From the NCBI GenBank assembly GCA_002840275.1, contig PHAB01000003.1, positions 62,001 to 126,000 of the forward strand: DNA of 64,000 nt. The letters are read 5' to 3'. Shown piece after piece: positions 8,656 to 16,919 of the stretch. The notes beneath the pieces are model-generated. The model ran no database searches, was not told the origin of the DNA, and was given only the letters and a program-made list of their open reading frames with translations. A program made the translations under genes and the position numbers. Position 1 is the stretch's first letter; each line of letters opens with the position of its first letter. Origin of the DNA: Firmicutes bacterium HGW-Firmicutes-14. Its GTDB lineage: Bacteria; Bacillota; Thermincolia; Thermincolales; UBA2595.

Positions 8656-9639
8656 TCAATGGAGATACATATGAAATTCTTCAGGGTCAACTGAAGGATG
8701 GAGGGCTATGGATATTCCTCCGGCAATTATTTTGCTTATGGCTTGAATCAGGTCATCTATTTCTTTTGGCGTAACCATCAGATTTGTGCTGTATGGCCCC
8801 AGGACAGATTTAATTATCTGTTCTAATACTATGGGATTGAGACTTTTGGCTGCCTGGCTGACTGCCGGATTCTGGGCCAACTGCTGCAAAAACCGGTCCA
8901 CAGCACCCTGGGCTATCACGGCAGCATTTACAACGGTTGGCACTCCTATGGCAATTACAGGTACGCCCATGGACTGCCGGTTAATTCCCAGGCGCTGGTT
9001 TCCAATACCGGAGCCCGGTGAAATCCCGGTATCGGCAAGCTGAATTGATGAAGCAATACGATCCACACTTTGAGCAGCCAGTGCATCTATTGCAATAACA
9101 AGGCCTGGTTTTGTTTTTTCCACTACACCCTGGATAATCTCTGCGGTCTCTATCCCTGTTATTCCCAAAACCCCCGGAGCAAGGGCGCTTACGGGACGAA
9201 GCCCGCCGCTAAGGTCTTCCGGAGCGTATTTCTTAAGATGACGTGTAACAAGAGTGTGATTGACAACCCTGGGTCCAAGGGCGTCCGGGGTTGCGTTCCA
9301 GTTTCCCAGCCCGACAATCAAGACATTGTCATCCGGCCCAATCTTTAACAGGGTACTTAATTGTTTGGCCAATATTTCGGCAATTTCGTTGTGAATCTGT
9401 TTGTTGTTCTGCCTGATTTCCGGTGCATCAATTGTTATGTATGTTCCTACAGGCTTACCGATAATTTTTTCAGCTGCAGGTTCCAGTACCTGGATGACGG
9501 TTACCTCAGCATGTTCAAAACCCTGTTTATCCATTTTAACACCGGGGATTTCCTGGCCGGTATCCCCTCTGACAATATCATGGGCTTCAAGAGCCATATC
9601 AATATTTATGGCCAGCTTTTTATATAGTTCGCTTCTCAC
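8656..9639 (-). CDS. gpr: Germination protease GPR (spore protease)
   Basis: 327-residue aspartic-type spore protease of the GPR family, which starts SASP degradation during germination. Typical segments are the N-terminal DMALEAHDIVRGDTGQEIPGV with the propeptide region, VLIVGLGNWNATPDALGPRVV, ALAPGVLGITGIETAEI, VIAIDALAAQSVDRI and GIGNQRLGIN. Length is somewhat shorter than the B. subtilis zymogen (about 370). Start is GTG at 9639. It converges on the two SASP genes that encode its substrates. Confidence 0.95.
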   Translation of the reverse strand: MRSELYKKLAINIDMALEAHDIVRGDTGQEIPGVKMDKQGFEHAEVTVIQVLEPAAEKIIGKPVGTYITIDAPEIRQNNKQIHNEIAEILAKQLSTLLKIGPDDNVLIVGLGNWNATPDALGPRVVNHTLVTRHLKKYAPEDLSGGLRPVSALAPGVLGITGIETAEIIQGVVEKTKPGLVIAIDALAAQSVDRIASSIQLADTGISPGSGIGNQRLGINRQSMGVPVIAIGVPTVVNAAVIAQGAVDRFLQQLAQNPAVSQAAKSLNPIVLEQIIKSVLGPYSTNLMVTPKEIDDLIQAISKIIAGGISIALHPSVDPEEFHMYLH

Positions 9640-9701
9640 TGTAACACCAGCCTTTAATATATTTACATCTTAAAATGTCCAAAAACAGAAAAAATATTCG
9701 G

Positions 9702-9729
9702 AAAAAAAAGGGGCCGGCAAGGGGCCGGC
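9702..9729 (-). terminator. Rho-independent terminator of the nucleotide-sugar operon
   Basis: Read on the minus strand, two GCCGGC blocks can pair around CCCTT, followed by CCC and eight T residues. It sits immediately after the stop codon of the dehydrogenase gene. Confidence 0.65.
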
Positions 9730-9730
9730 G

Positions 9731-11062
9731 TTATATCGCTTCCAGGATGAAACCGTGCTGTTCGACTTCTGCCCGGTTGTATAAGTTTTTGGTATCCACA
9801 ATAAATAGAGCGCCTGCTTTACTCATCAACCGGTCAAACAACCGGAAATTAGTATAACCTATGCCGTTTTGTTTCGCCAGGATAACAATACCGTGGGCAT
9901 CCTTTATGGCCTCTTCCAGGGAATTAACCTTAAATTCGTATTCTGAAGGAACTGCGGGATCAAAAGCGGCAACAGTAATACCTGACGTCTTAAGGTGACT
10001 GATGACATCCAAAGCAGGACTCAGCCTGTCATCACTGGAATAATCCTTCATAGCCATGCCGAGAACAGCAATTTTTGCTTCCCTGGCCGGTACCGGCAGG
10101 TTGCGGGTTACCAGGCTCACCACAAAGGCCGGGACATCTTCATTTATCTTTCTTGCCGTACGGAGAAGCTTTAAGGGAACTCCTAGTTCATCGGCCTTAG
10201 GAGTCAGATAGTGGAGGGCATTTGGAATGCAGTAACCGCCTACTCCGGGACCGGGGGTCAGAAGTTTGACCCTTTTATGGGTATTGGCGAGTTTAATTAA
10301 CTCAAATATATCAATACTGAGACTTTCACAGAAACGGGCAAATTCATTTACCATGGCGATATTTACATCCCGGGAAATGTTCTCCATTACCTTTGCTGTT
10401 TCAACCACTTCCAATGAACTGGCAGGATGGAGTTCCTTTGTGACAATATTCATGAGGCGGCAGGCTGTATCCCGGCTTTCTTCGTTAAGACCGGCAATTA
10501 AGGCAGGCATGTTCTCAAATTCGTCAAAGGCTTTGCCTTCGGCGATACGTTCAGAAGAATAGGCCAGGAAGAAATCCTCCCCGGCTTTAAGACCGGTTTC
10601 CTCCAGAATCGGTTTGACAAAGTCCCTGGTCATCCCCGGTACAACCGTGCTTCGCACCAATACAAGGTCACCTTTTTTGAGCCCGCCGGCAATGGTCCGG
10701 GCACAGGATTCCACATGACTCATGTCATGATTCCTGTTGATTACGGGAATCCCGACTGTCATGATGAAATAGGTGCACCTGGCAAGGGCTTCCTTAGCAT
10801 CAGATGCAGCCCGGAACCTGCCGTTTGATAACTGTTGAGAAAGAACATCCTGAATAGGAGTCTCCCTGTATTTTTCCAGGTGATGGGTAATTCCCCGGTT
10901 GAGTTGATCCACTAAGTTCCGGTCAATGTCTACACCTATGACGTTACACCCTTTCAGGGCATAACTGAGGGCCAGGGGAAGGCCGACAAAACCAAGGCCA
11001 AATACGGCGATATTTACTTCCTCAGGGTTAAGTTTGGTTGTTGACAATGATGTTTCCTCCAT
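9731..11062 (-). CDS. UDP-glucose/GDP-mannose dehydrogenase family protein (WecC-like)
   Basis: 443-residue NAD-dependent nucleotide-sugar dehydrogenase that makes an activated uronic acid for envelope polysaccharide. N-terminal Rossmann motif NIAVFGLGFVGLPLA, the STVVPGMTR and YSSERIAEGKAF segments, the lysine-containing EVVETAKVMENISRDVNIA helix, the catalytic cysteine in GPGVGGYCIPNA, and the C-terminal domain with VLGMAMKDYSSDDRLSPA. The usual GGHC is GGYC here. An alternative TTG start (11047) has a better Shine-Dalgarno (GGAGGA, 7 bases away). The gene overlaps the preceding glycosyltransferase, so the two form an operon. Sugar specificity cannot be assigned. Confidence 0.88.
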   Translation of the reverse strand: MEETSLSTTKLNPEEVNIAVFGLGFVGLPLALSYALKGCNVIGVDIDRNLVDQLNRGITHHLEKYRETPIQDVLSQQLSNGRFRAASDAKEALARCTYFIMTVGIPVINRNHDMSHVESCARTIAGGLKKGDLVLVRSTVVPGMTRDFVKPILEETGLKAGEDFFLAYSSERIAEGKAFDEFENMPALIAGLNEESRDTACRLMNIVTKELHPASSLEVVETAKVMENISRDVNIAMVNEFARFCESLSIDIFELIKLANTHKRVKLLTPGPGVGGYCIPNALHYLTPKADELGVPLKLLRTARKINEDVPAFVVSLVTRNLPVPAREAKIAVLGMAMKDYSSDDRLSPALDVISHLKTSGITVAAFDPAVPSEYEFKVNSLEEAIKDAHGIVILAKQNGIGYTNFRLFDRLMSKAGALFIVDTKNLYNRAEVEQHGFILEAI

Positions 11063-12245
11063 TTCCGGTGTTCTTTTTTGAAGACATTTTTTCGATTATT
11101 TTTTCTGTCATGTACTCTACACGGCTATCCCAGGAATTCTCCAGAGCTGTTTTGATCCGGTTGTCTCTTTTTTCAGGAGTATCATCCCTTATTGCCCTGC
11201 CGATGCCTTTAATGAATTCTTCCGTGCTCCCGGCAATTTCAATAACCTCTGAGAAACCGGCAACCCCGGGCATGTTTACTGAAACAATGGGTTTACCGGA
11301 GGCCAGGTATTCATAAAACTTGAGAGGGCTGACTTTGTCTGTCAGCCTGTTAAGCTTAAAAGGGTTGATACACACATCGAAAGCCTTCATATATGCCGGA
11401 AGGTCCCTGACATCCTTTCTGCCCAGGAAATATACGTTGGGAAGGGATTTCAATTCTGAAACATCGACTCCGGCTCCGGTTGGGCCAATCATGACAAAGG
11501 AATAAGCAGGATAGGCCAGGGCAGCTTTTCTGATAAGGTCCAGGTCGATCCAATCCTGTATTACCCCAACGAAACCTACTATAGGACCCGGAACACGGGC
11601 AATTTCTTCCGGAATTTGGGTTTCGGGGTCCTGGGCCGTCAAAAAATGCGGGACATCAGCTGCATTGGGCAAAAAATAAATTGTTTCGGTATAATCCTTT
11701 TTGGCCTCATATAATCCCTGGGCTGTAACAAAAACTATGTCACACCTGCCCATCAGTTCCCGTTCCATATCTGTCATAACCTGCCTGTCAATAAACCCTG
11801 TATATTCGGAATGCTCATCAACACAGTCGTACACCAGGAGTTTGCGCTGCCCGAGTTTGTCTGCCAGGTCCACCGAATTGGGCATATAGGTCCAAATAAT
11901 AGGATTCTTAAGCTCCAGCCGGGAAACAGCTGTCTTGACAAATATGGAAATCAGCCACTGATTGATCCGGTTAACAGCCCGGTACTTGTTGCCAAAGGGA
12001 AGAACAACCGGAGGAGAATACAGAAAGATATTTTCCTTAAGGCAGCGGATGCCGCGGAACCAGGACCTCCATTTCTTCCAGGTCCCAGGGTCTTTAAAGG
12101 GTGACAATAAAGTAATCGGGGGCTCTACGTAAAGTATAGTGGTAGAAGCCGGTAAACGGGACATCACTTGCTGTTTGCGCGTCCAGATAGGATCCCAGTC
12201 TATCGATGATATACAAATAATATGTTCATTTTGCAGGCCGGCCAA
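11028..12245 (-). CDS. Glycosyltransferase, TuaH-like (GT4 fold)
   Basis: 405-residue cytosolic or membrane-associated glycosyltransferase of the GT-B type. It resembles teichuronic-acid protein TuaH: IICISSIDWDPIWTRKQQVMSRL at the N-terminus, LLVYDCVDEHSEYTGF, the nucleotide-binding GPIVGFVGVIQDWIDLDLI, and the donor-site segment DVCINPFKLNRLTDKVSPLKFYEYLASGKPIVS with the conserved Glu in the EX7E-like region. Start is TTG at 12245 with GGGGGT upstream. Coupled with the sugar dehydrogenase that follows, it suggests synthesis of an acidic surface polysaccharide; the exact polymer is unknown. Confidence 0.85.
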   Translation of the reverse strand: MAGLQNEHIICISSIDWDPIWTRKQQVMSRLPASTTILYVEPPITLLSPFKDPGTWKKWRSWFRGIRCLKENIFLYSPPVVLPFGNKYRAVNRINQWLISIFVKTAVSRLELKNPIIWTYMPNSVDLADKLGQRKLLVYDCVDEHSEYTGFIDRQVMTDMERELMGRCDIVFVTAQGLYEAKKDYTETIYFLPNAADVPHFLTAQDPETQIPEEIARVPGPIVGFVGVIQDWIDLDLIRKAALAYPAYSFVMIGPTGAGVDVSELKSLPNVYFLGRKDVRDLPAYMKAFDVCINPFKLNRLTDKVSPLKFYEYLASGKPIVSVNMPGVAGFSEVIEIAGSTEEFIKGIGRAIRDDTPEKRDNRIKTALENSWDSRVEYMTEKIIEKMSSKKNTGNGGNIIVNNQT

Positions 12246-12351
12246 AACAAAACCCCCAATAAGAGGAATGTGAATTTTGTAGTAAATCTTATCTTTTCTA
12301 TAATATTACAAGAAAAAAGAAAAGTAAAGAAAGCAAAAAAGCTGTTAAAAA

Positions 12352-12379
12352 TTGACGGGTGTCCAAAATACTTTACAAT
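12352..12379 (+). promoter_or_regulatory. Probable sigma-A promoter for the YkuK-like gene
   Basis: TTGACG (12352-12357), 16-bp spacer, TACAAT (12374-12379), about 30 bp before the start codon. A stronger TATAAT at 12384 lacks a -35 at proper distance. Confidence 0.45.
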
Positions 12380-12409
12380 GTGGTATAATAGATTACGGGG
12401 TGTATTTAA

Positions 12410-12877
12410 ATGGATTTTATCAGTCCAACAAAGGGCAGGATGAGGGACAGAGATATGTGCCGCGATATACTAGAATTTGTCAGGAAACACCCTAAAGACA
12501 GGTTCCGGCTCATTATCGGTACAGATTCTCAACCAGGAAAACAGACATGTTTCGTCAGTGCCGTTATTATCCACAGGGAAGGTAAGGGGGCAAAATTTTA
12601 TTATCGCCGTACTTATGATAAAACCCCTTTTACTCTTAGACACCGGGTGTTTGAGGAAGCAACACGAAGCCTGGAACTGGCTGGCAGGGTTATTGGATAC
12701 ATGTCTGAATCGCTTCCCGAGCTGACCATAGAAATACATGTGGATATAGGTGAAAAAGGCAGGACAAGGGAACTCATCCAGCAGGTCGTCCAGATGATTA
12801 ACCTGAGTGGATTTGCTGCCAAGGTCAAGCCCTTTTCATATGGCGCCACAAAGGTTGCCGACAGGTTTACAAAATAA
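12410..12877 (+). CDS. YkuK-like ribonuclease H-fold protein (DUF458)
   Basis: 155-residue member of the DUF458/YkuK family, which has an RNase H-like fold. Visible features are LIIGTDSQPGKQTCFVSAVIIHREGKGAKFYYRRTYD, where the first acidic residue of an RNase H-type active site would sit, then IEIHVDIGEKGRTRELIQQVVQMI and a conserved C-terminus SYGATKVADRFTK. Family members are widespread in sporulating Firmicutes; the biological role is not settled. Own promoter upstream and a terminator at 12930, so it appears monocistronic. Confidence 0.88.
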   Translation: MDFISPTKGRMRDRDMCRDILEFVRKHPKDRFRLIIGTDSQPGKQTCFVSAVIIHREGKGAKFYYRRTYDKTPFTLRHRVFEEATRSLELAGRVIGYMSESLPELTIEIHVDIGEKGRTRELIQQVVQMINLSGFAAKVKPFSYGATKVADRFTK

Positions 12878-12929
12878 TAACGGCAGGCTGTTTCTTTTCT
12901 TTGGGTTGACAGCCCTCCCCTTGCAGGTG

Positions 12930-12966
12930 AAAGCGCGCACATATGGAACATATAGCGCGCTTTTAT
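12930..12966 (+). terminator. Rho-independent terminator after the YkuK-like gene
   Basis: AAAGCGCGC (12930-12938) pairs with GCGCGCTTT (12955-12963), with an inner ATAT/ATAT extension, followed by a short T-rich stretch. It isolates the following pst operon. Confidence 0.75.
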
Positions 12967-12985
12967 AGTGCCTGTTTTTAAAGTC

Positions 12986-13026
12986 TTAACACAATCTTAA
13001 CACAGCATAAACTGCATTTTTACAAT
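12986..13026 (+). promoter_or_regulatory. Pho box and promoter of the pst operon
   Basis: TTAACA at 12986 and 12997, followed by a degenerate TAAACT at 13008, gives direct repeats at exact 11-bp spacing. This is the PhoP-binding arrangement (TT[ATC]ACA repeats) known from Bacillus. A -10-like TACAAT lies 7 bases downstream (13021-13026), and a second, better TATAAT at 13034. Phosphate-starvation induction of pstSCA is therefore expected. Confidence 0.75.
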
Positions 13027-13083
13027 ATTACTTTATAATCACAATTGTGAACAAGTTGTCTTAATCCGATTTTAAGGAGGAGA

Positions 13084-13929
13084 ATGACCGATATGCTGAT
13101 TTTCAGAGGGTCAAAAATTGCACTGCTGTTGGTAGTTATAATGGTTGCAGCTATTGCTTCGACAGGCTGCGGCGGGGAGAAGGATTCAGGCACCGGCCTT
13201 AGCGGCACTGTAAAAATTGCAGGATCCACTTCGGTACAGCCCCTTGGGGAAGAACTTGCCGAGGCATTCATGGATCAATACCCTGATGTGAATGTAAATG
13301 TACAGGGTGGAGGTTCAAGCGCTGGTATTGAGACAGCAAAAACAGGTACTGCCGATATCGGTACCACTTCGCGGGAATTGAAAGATGAAGAGAAGGGATA
13401 TGGTTTAACAGAAACTATTGTTGCCAAAGACGGGATTGCGATAGTTACTAATAATGAAAACAAGGTAACAGACCTTACCATGGAACAGGTGGCCAAAATC
13501 TTCTCCGGTGATATTAAAAACTGGAAAGAGGTAGGCAGCCAGGACGGTCCTATCACTGTTGTAGTCCGTGAAGAAGGTTCCGGTACCAGGGGGGCTTTTG
13601 AAGAAATCGTTTTAGGTAATGCAAAGATCATAGACACAGCCATTGTTCAGAACGCCACAGGAGCCGTAAAGACTGCGGTAACAAAAGATGTTAATGCTAT
13701 TGGTTTTATTTCCCTGGGTTCTATCGACAGCGCAGTTAAGACTATTACTGTAGATGGAAGTGAGCCATCGGAAGAAAACGTTATTAATGGTTCCTATAAG
13801 ATTTCCAGGCCGTTTATCTTCCTTACCGCCAATGAACCCAGTGAAGCAACAGAGGAGTTTATTAAATTCGTATTAAGCAATGAGGGTCAGGATATTGTGT
13901 CCGAAGAATATATAAGGGTCAACAATTAG
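13084..13929 (+). CDS. pstS: Phosphate ABC transporter substrate-binding lipoprotein PstS
   Basis: 281-residue phosphate-binding protein anchored outside the membrane. A signal peptide of about 25 hydrophobic residues ends in a lipobox-like STGC, so the mature protein should be a lipoprotein. Phosphate-binding motifs: AGSTSVQPLGEEL, QGGGSSAGIETAKTGTADIGTTSREL and VREEGSGTRGAFEE. Two ATG codons (13084, 13093) fit; AAGGAGG is 3 bases before the first and 12 before the second. First gene of pstSCA behind a Pho box. Confidence 0.95.
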   Translation: MTDMLIFRGSKIALLLVVIMVAAIASTGCGGEKDSGTGLSGTVKIAGSTSVQPLGEELAEAFMDQYPDVNVNVQGGGSSAGIETAKTGTADIGTTSRELKDEEKGYGLTETIVAKDGIAIVTNNENKVTDLTMEQVAKIFSGDIKNWKEVGSQDGPITVVVREEGSGTRGAFEEIVLGNAKIIDTAIVQNATGAVKTAVTKDVNAIGFISLGSIDSAVKTITVDGSEPSEENVINGSYKISRPFIFLTANEPSEATEEFIKFVLSNEGQDIVSEEYIRVNN

Positions 13930-13948
13930 GGTGGACTTAGTCCGCCCT
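13928..13948 (+). promoter_or_regulatory. Intercistronic hairpin between pstS and pstC
   Basis: AGGGTGGACT (13928-13937) pairs with AGTCCGCCCT (13939-13948), starting at the pstS stop codon, with no T-tract. Such hairpins commonly stabilise the upstream message, which would give more binding protein than permease. That role is inference. Confidence 0.6.
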
Positions 13949-13972
13949 ATCCCTGTCTGGAGCTGAAGGCCT

Positions 13973-14866
13973 GTGAATTATAAGACAAAAGAAAAAATAT
14001 ACGAAAAAATACTCCTGATCAGCGCTTTTTTCTCGGTAATCACCATCATTTTAATCGGCGGATTTGTCTTTAAAGAAGGCTTTCCCACAATAAGCAAAAT
14101 TGGGCTTATTGATTTTCTTTTGGGGAAGGAATGGTACCCCACAAAAGGGGTATTTGGTATCTTTCCAATGATAGTGGGGACTTTCGCCGTTACCATAGGG
14201 GCATTAATCCTTGGAGTACCGCTGGGTGTTGCCACGGCGATTTTTCTTGCCGAATTTGCGCCGGCCAGGGTGTGCCGGATCATACGGCCTGCGGTTGAAC
14301 TCCTGGCAGGCATACCGTCTGTTGTCTACGGCCTTTTCGGGATGGTAATTGTAAATCAAATAATTATGCATATTGAGAGGACATACCTGGCTGGTATACT
14401 TAAACCCGAATACCAAAGGGGTTACAGTGTCCTTTCTGCATCAATAATCCTGGCCATAATGATCCTGCCAACTGTCATAAACATATCTGAAGATGCCATA
14501 AGGTCTGTCCCGCGGGAATATAAGGAAGCATCCCTTGCACTGGGCGCCACGGACTGGCAGACCATATATAAAGTACTTGTCCCGGCCGCCAGTTCGGGAA
14601 TTATTGCCGCAGTTGTGCTGGGAATGGGCAGGGCTCTTGGTGAAACCATGGCAGTTATCATGGTTGCCGGGAATACGGCTATTGTACCGGACTCTATATT
14701 TGCCCCAGTCAGGACCCTGACGGGAAATATAGCCATTGAGATGGGATATGCTGCAGGTGACCATGTAAATGCGCTGTTTGCTACAGGGATTGTCCTTTTC
14801 GTGATAATCATGGTCCTTAATACAGTGGCTACCTATATCGCCAAGAGAGGGGTTAGCCAGGGATGA
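13973..14866 (+). CDS. pstC: Phosphate ABC transporter permease PstC
   Basis: 297-residue integral membrane subunit with about six hydrophobic segments. PstC signatures: GTFAVTIGALILGVPLGVATAIFLAEFA, VELLAGIPSVVYGLFG, and the ABC-permease EAA loop SVPREYKEASLALGATDWQTIYKVLVPAASSGI, then GMGRALGETMAVIMVAGN. Start is GTG at 13973. Its stop overlaps the pstA start by 4 bases, coupling the two permease halves. Confidence 0.95.
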   Translation: MNYKTKEKIYEKILLISAFFSVITIILIGGFVFKEGFPTISKIGLIDFLLGKEWYPTKGVFGIFPMIVGTFAVTIGALILGVPLGVATAIFLAEFAPARVCRIIRPAVELLAGIPSVVYGLFGMVIVNQIIMHIERTYLAGILKPEYQRGYSVLSASIILAIMILPTVINISEDAIRSVPREYKEASLALGATDWQTIYKVLVPAASSGIIAAVVLGMGRALGETMAVIMVAGNTAIVPDSIFAPVRTLTGNIAIEMGYAAGDHVNALFATGIVLFVIIMVLNTVATYIAKRGVSQG

Positions 14867-15714
14867 TATCAGTCAAGACAACCCAAAAAATAGCCAAAAC
14901 AGCGCTGTGGATAGCTGGATTGTCAACAGTGGCCATATTGATAATGGTAATCGGCTATGTCCTGTTTGAAGGCATTCCTGTTATGAGCTGGGAATTTCTG
15001 ACAGATAAACCCCGAAAAATGGGGTCAAAAGGCGGTATTTTTCCCATCATCGTAGCTACAGTATACTTCACCGCCCTGACCCTGGCCATAGCTGCCCCAA
15101 TTGGTGTGGGTGCCGCAATTTACCTGACAGAGTATACGAGAGAAGGAAGATTAACAAGGATAATAAGGTTTGGTACCGAGGCGCTGGCCGGGATCCCTTC
15201 AATAGTGTTCGGGCTTTTTGGGTTTGCGTTTTTTGTCATACTACTGGAACCTGTCACCCATGGCTGGTCACTTATATCAGGATCCCTTACAGGGGCAACC
15301 ATGATTCTTCCCACCCTGGTCAGGACTTCGGAGGAGGCCATAAAAACTGTCCCTGTTTCTTACAGGGAAGGCAGCCTGGCCCTTGGCGCCACCAAGTGGC
15401 AGACCATATGTAAAGTTGTCCTGCCCAGCGCCCTGCCGGGGATAGTGACGGGAGTCATACTGTCTATAGGGCGGGTTATCGGGGAAACCGCTGCATTAAT
15501 GCTTACCCTTGGCGGCTCATTAAGAATGCCTGAAAGTATATTTGACCCGGCCCGGACCATGTCCATGCATCTTTACCTGGTGGCCCTGGAAGTTGGGACC
15601 CAGGAAGCCACCAAAAAGGCATTCGCTACGGGGGCAGTACTTATTATAACGATATTCTTAATCAACACCACAGCTAACTGGGTAATGAAAAAGTTTATTA
15701 CCAAGATGTCATAA
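14863..15714 (+). CDS. pstA: Phosphate ABC transporter permease PstA
   Basis: 283-residue second permease subunit. Hallmarks: GGIFPIIVATVYFTALTLAIAAPIGVGAAIYLTEYTREGRL, ALAGIPSIVFGLFGFAFFV, the EAA loop TVPVSYREGSLALGATKWQTICKVVLPSALPGIVTG, and IGRVIGETAALMLTLGGS. ATG start inside the pstC stop. The ATPase gene pstB and regulator phoU, which normally follow, are absent: rsmD begins 113 bp later. A weak A/T-rich hairpin at about 15730-15756 could end the transcript. Confidence 0.95.
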   Translation: MISVKTTQKIAKTALWIAGLSTVAILIMVIGYVLFEGIPVMSWEFLTDKPRKMGSKGGIFPIIVATVYFTALTLAIAAPIGVGAAIYLTEYTREGRLTRIIRFGTEALAGIPSIVFGLFGFAFFVILLEPVTHGWSLISGSLTGATMILPTLVRTSEEAIKTVPVSYREGSLALGATKWQTICKVVLPSALPGIVTGVILSIGRVIGETAALMLTLGGSLRMPESIFDPARTMSMHLYLVALEVGTQEATKKAFATGAVLIITIFLINTTANWVMKKFITKMS

Positions 15715-15773
15715 TGCCTGATATTAATGAACAAAAAAGTTTCTTAATAAAATCGATTTTTGAAATAAACTGT

Positions 15774-15781
15774 GATATAAT
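15774..15781 (+). promoter_or_regulatory. Possible extended -10 promoter for rsmD-coaD
   Basis: TGATATAAT gives a TGn extended -10 element (TATAAT at 15776-15781) 47 bp before the rsmD start. No good -35 is present, as is common for extended -10 promoters. Confidence 0.4.
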
Positions 15782-15827
15782 TTATTAAGTTAAATTTCCA
15801 TGTATTTCTTAGAGGTGATACATAGAA

Positions 15828-16379
15828 GTGCGGGTAATTACCGGGATAGCGAAAGGACGCAGGCTCAGGTCGCTGAAAGGGATGGAAACCCGCCCCACTT
15901 TGGACCGTATTAAGGAATCTCTGTTTAACATTATAGGAAGCTTATTGCCGGGAACAAATTTTCTCGACCTGTTTGCAGGTACAGGGGCAATCGGTATAGA
16001 AGCTATTAGCAGAGGTGCAAACAAGGCAGTATTTGTGGAGAAAAACCACCGTGCTGTCAGGGTAATAAAAGAAAACCTGGAACTGACAGGTTTGGCGGAC
16101 CGGGCGGAGATTTACTGTTCTGATGTGGACCGGGCTTTGGAGACAATAGCTGAAGGGAAACAGAAATTCGACATCATTTTTTTGGATCCTCCTTATAAAA
16201 AAGACCGGGCAGCGGCAGCTCTCAAAAAGTTGAATGAAATTAAGGTTTCTACACAGGGCGGTCTGGTTATTGTAGAGAGCGGAAGGACGGATGTCCTGCC
16301 AAGAGAAGAAGGGATTTTCAGACTGATAAGGCAGGAGAAGTATGGTGATACCGTTCTTTCATTTTACCGCGAATCATAA
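15828..16379 (+). CDS. rsmD: 16S rRNA (guanine966-N2)-methyltransferase RsmD
   Basis: 183-residue SAM-dependent rRNA methyltransferase of normal family length. N-terminal MRVITGIAKGRRLRSLKGMETRPTLDRIKESLFNII is characteristic; the SAM-binding motif I is FLDLFAGTGAIGIEAISRGA, and the catalytic motif IV is DIIFLDPPY. GTG start with AGAGGTGAT upstream. It precedes coaD by 28 bp, the classical rsmD-coaD pair of Firmicutes. Confidence 0.95.
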   Translation: MRVITGIAKGRRLRSLKGMETRPTLDRIKESLFNIIGSLLPGTNFLDLFAGTGAIGIEAISRGANKAVFVEKNHRAVRVIKENLELTGLADRAEIYCSDVDRALETIAEGKQKFDIIFLDPPYKKDRAAAALKKLNEIKVSTQGGLVIVESGRTDVLPREEGIFRLIRQEKYGDTVLSFYRES

Positions 16380-16407
16380 CGGAATTTTTTGAGAAGGATG
16401 GATTATT

Positions 16408-16893
16408 TTGAAACTTGCTGTATATCCCGGGAGTTTCGACCCGGTTACCAACGGACATGTTGATATTATTGAAAGGGCAGCCCAGCTTTTTGATCACGTT
16501 ATTGTGGCTGTATCGAAAAACTCCGGGAAAAAGCCGCTCTTTACCCTTGAAGAAAGAGTTAAGATACTGAACAATGTTCTGGTACAATATAAAAATGTAT
16601 CGGTGGATTCTTTCGAAGGTTTAACGGTGAAATATGCTTCAATTAAAAATGCTCAGGCCATTATTCGGGGGCTCAGGGCTATTTCTGATTTTGAAAACGA
16701 ATTCCAGATGGCATTGACCAATAAAAAGCTGGAGCCGAATGTTGAAACTGTCTTTATGATGTCCAGGGCGAAATGGTCATTCCTCAGTTCGAGTGTGGTG
16801 AAAGAGGTCGCTTCCCTGGGAGGATGTATAGAAGAATTTGTTCCGGGACTGGTTGAAAAGAGACTAAAAGAAAAGTTTTCTAACCAAAAGTAA
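16408..16893 (+). CDS. coaD: Phosphopantetheine adenylyltransferase
   Basis: 161-residue nucleotidyltransferase making dephospho-CoA from 4'-phosphopantetheine and ATP. Motifs: YPGSFDPVTNGHVDIIERA, containing the TxGH nucleotide-binding signature near residue 15-18, RGLRAISDFENEFQMA, and the ISSTxVR-equivalent LSSSVVKEVA. TTG start with GAGAAGGATGG upstream. Supplies CoA and, indirectly, the acyl carrier protein prosthetic group used by the fab cluster. Confidence 0.96.
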   Translation: MKLAVYPGSFDPVTNGHVDIIERAAQLFDHVIVAVSKNSGKKPLFTLEERVKILNNVLVQYKNVSVDSFEGLTVKYASIKNAQAIIRGLRAISDFENEFQMALTNKKLEPNVETVFMMSRAKWSFLSSSVVKEVASLGGCIEEFVPGLVEKRLKEKFSNQK

Positions 16894-16919
16894 AATGATT
16901 GATACAAGGGGGAATGAGC

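Noticed and set aside
12384-12389. Consensus TATAAT before the YkuK-like gene as the main -10
   Set aside because: The only TTGACx lies 26 bp upstream and TTTACA only 6 bp upstream, so no workable spacing; TACAAT at 12374 fits better.
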